Below, piece by piece: positions 63,708 through 64,000 of a stretch of 64,000 nucleotides of DNA. Position numbers and translations under genes: made by a program. This DNA is from Tildeniella nuda ZEHNDER 1965/U140 (GTDB taxonomy: Bacteria; Cyanobacteriota; Cyanobacteriia; Leptolyngbyales; Leptolyngbyaceae). Below the pieces are notes generated by a model. It had not been told where the DNA came from. It saw only the letters and a list, made by a program, of their open reading frames with translations, and did no database searches. Positions within the stretch are counted from its first letter, which is position 1, and each line of letters starts with the position of its first letter. The stretch covers positions 53,014 through 117,013 of the forward strand of contig JAHHIG010000018.1 in the NCBI GenBank assembly GCA_019358895.1, read 5' to 3'.

Positions 63708-63877
63708 AGGATGTTTTAAAAGTCCAGATGCGTGTAGCATTGGCGACTGAAGTCGCGGCTACACGCACAAAACCTACCTACGCAGGTGATAAAACCCTTA
63801 CTCTGCGGTAGTCCGCGCAGGCGGACTTTGTTTACGTAGTCGCGGTTTTAACCGCCAGACACTTTTCAAACAACCTC
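63707..63877 (+). mobile_element. 171-bp MITE, GAGG-TGTTT family, copy 2
   Basis: Same length and orientation as 13446-13616, with only scattered differences. The left end is GAGGATGTTTTAAAAGTCC, and the right end read inward is GAGGTTGTTTGAAAAGTG. The flanks are TTA on both sides. The left flank and first base coincide with the stop codon of the metal permease gene. Confidence 0.87.
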
Positions 63878-63879
63878 TT

Positions 63880-63996
63880 AGCTCGACTTTATCCAATTAG
63901 GCAGCGTAGCACAATAGGCTGAAACAGCAGTCTAATAAGACTTTTGGTATTTTTACCATATCGGTTGTTGCGCTAGAGACTGGGAAAAGTCGAGCT
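63880..63996. mobile_element. Second small inverted-repeat element, 117 bp
   Basis: Perfect 11-bp ends AGCTCGACTTT (63880-63890) and AAAGTCGAGCT (63986-63996), extending with mismatches to about 15 bp, enclose a non-coding interior. It begins two bases after the 171-bp element. It could be a MITE or the hairpin of a larger repeat continuing beyond the window. No target duplication could be confirmed. Confidence 0.6.
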
Positions 63997-64000
63997 TGCC

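Overview
The window is chromosomal DNA of a cyanobacterium. HIP1 octamers (GCGATCGC) are very frequent on both strands. Lineage-typical genes include a photosystem II S4-domain protein, a plant-type [2Fe-2S] ferredoxin, the FutABC iron transporter, type III glutamine synthetase, the DUF3119-DUF3086-plsY cluster, the DUF6888/DUF6887 pair and ispG. Intergenic spaces are full of heptamer tandem repeats and small inverted-repeat elements, as in filamentous or large-genome cyanobacteria. The species cannot be named from this sequence. No rRNA, convincing tRNA, CRISPR array, prophage or intact transposase gene was seen.

Layout. 1-5.3 kb: 3' part of urea carboxylase, a DUF2442 gene, a dihydrouridine synthase and a disulfide oxidoreductase. 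5.6-9.1 kb: an iron-uptake neighbourhood of FTR1 permease, helix-hairpin-helix lipoprotein and multicopper oxidase. 9.8-15.7 kb: PPK2, GlnN, DUF167, topoisomerase IB and the PSII S4 protein. 16.7-21.6 kb: FutC, FutB and FutA in alternating orientation, then petF. 21.7-33.6 kb: DMT transporter, aldehyde dehydrogenase, pentapeptide/TPR protein, glycogen debranching enzyme, histone-deacetylase-like enzyme, secreted proteins, MazG and TlyA. 33.6-37.9 kb: a MacAB/YknXYZ-like efflux operon with a NADP-oxidoreductase gene between its permease and ATPase genes. 38-48.5 kb: LysR regulator, GT39-like membrane glycosyltransferase, DUF4230 protein, aroA, hisC and a 41-residue membrane peptide gene. 48.8-53.3 kb: prepilin-like protein and a three-gene sugar/polysaccharide operon. 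54.5-60.5 kb: DUF3119, DUF3086, plsY, GIY-YIG protein, DUF6888/6887, ispG and an RRM protein. 60.9-63.7 kb: a divergently organised zinc/manganese ABC transporter with a 7-1-7 Fur-family operator between the two arms.

Metal acquisition is the main theme. Three separate systems occur: FTR1 with a multicopper oxidase, FutABC, and the cluster A-I metal ABC transporter. Each has a candidate Fur-family site nearby. The two fut intergenic regions share a closely similar 22-bp motif.

The most unusual content is repetitive. One element family has a 171-bp pair (13446-13616 and 63707-63877) plus a relative with a different interior (42710-42870); all three have matching terminal inverted repeats and a 3-bp TNA direct repeat at both ends. 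A second family (9391-9517, 25866-26004, 60811-60914) carries a variable number of GGTCAGC heptamers in its core. A third element (24573-24718) has a perfect 7-bp target duplication. Several sit exactly at gene 3' ends, and low-complexity repeats have supplied new C-terminal residues or stop codons to several proteins.
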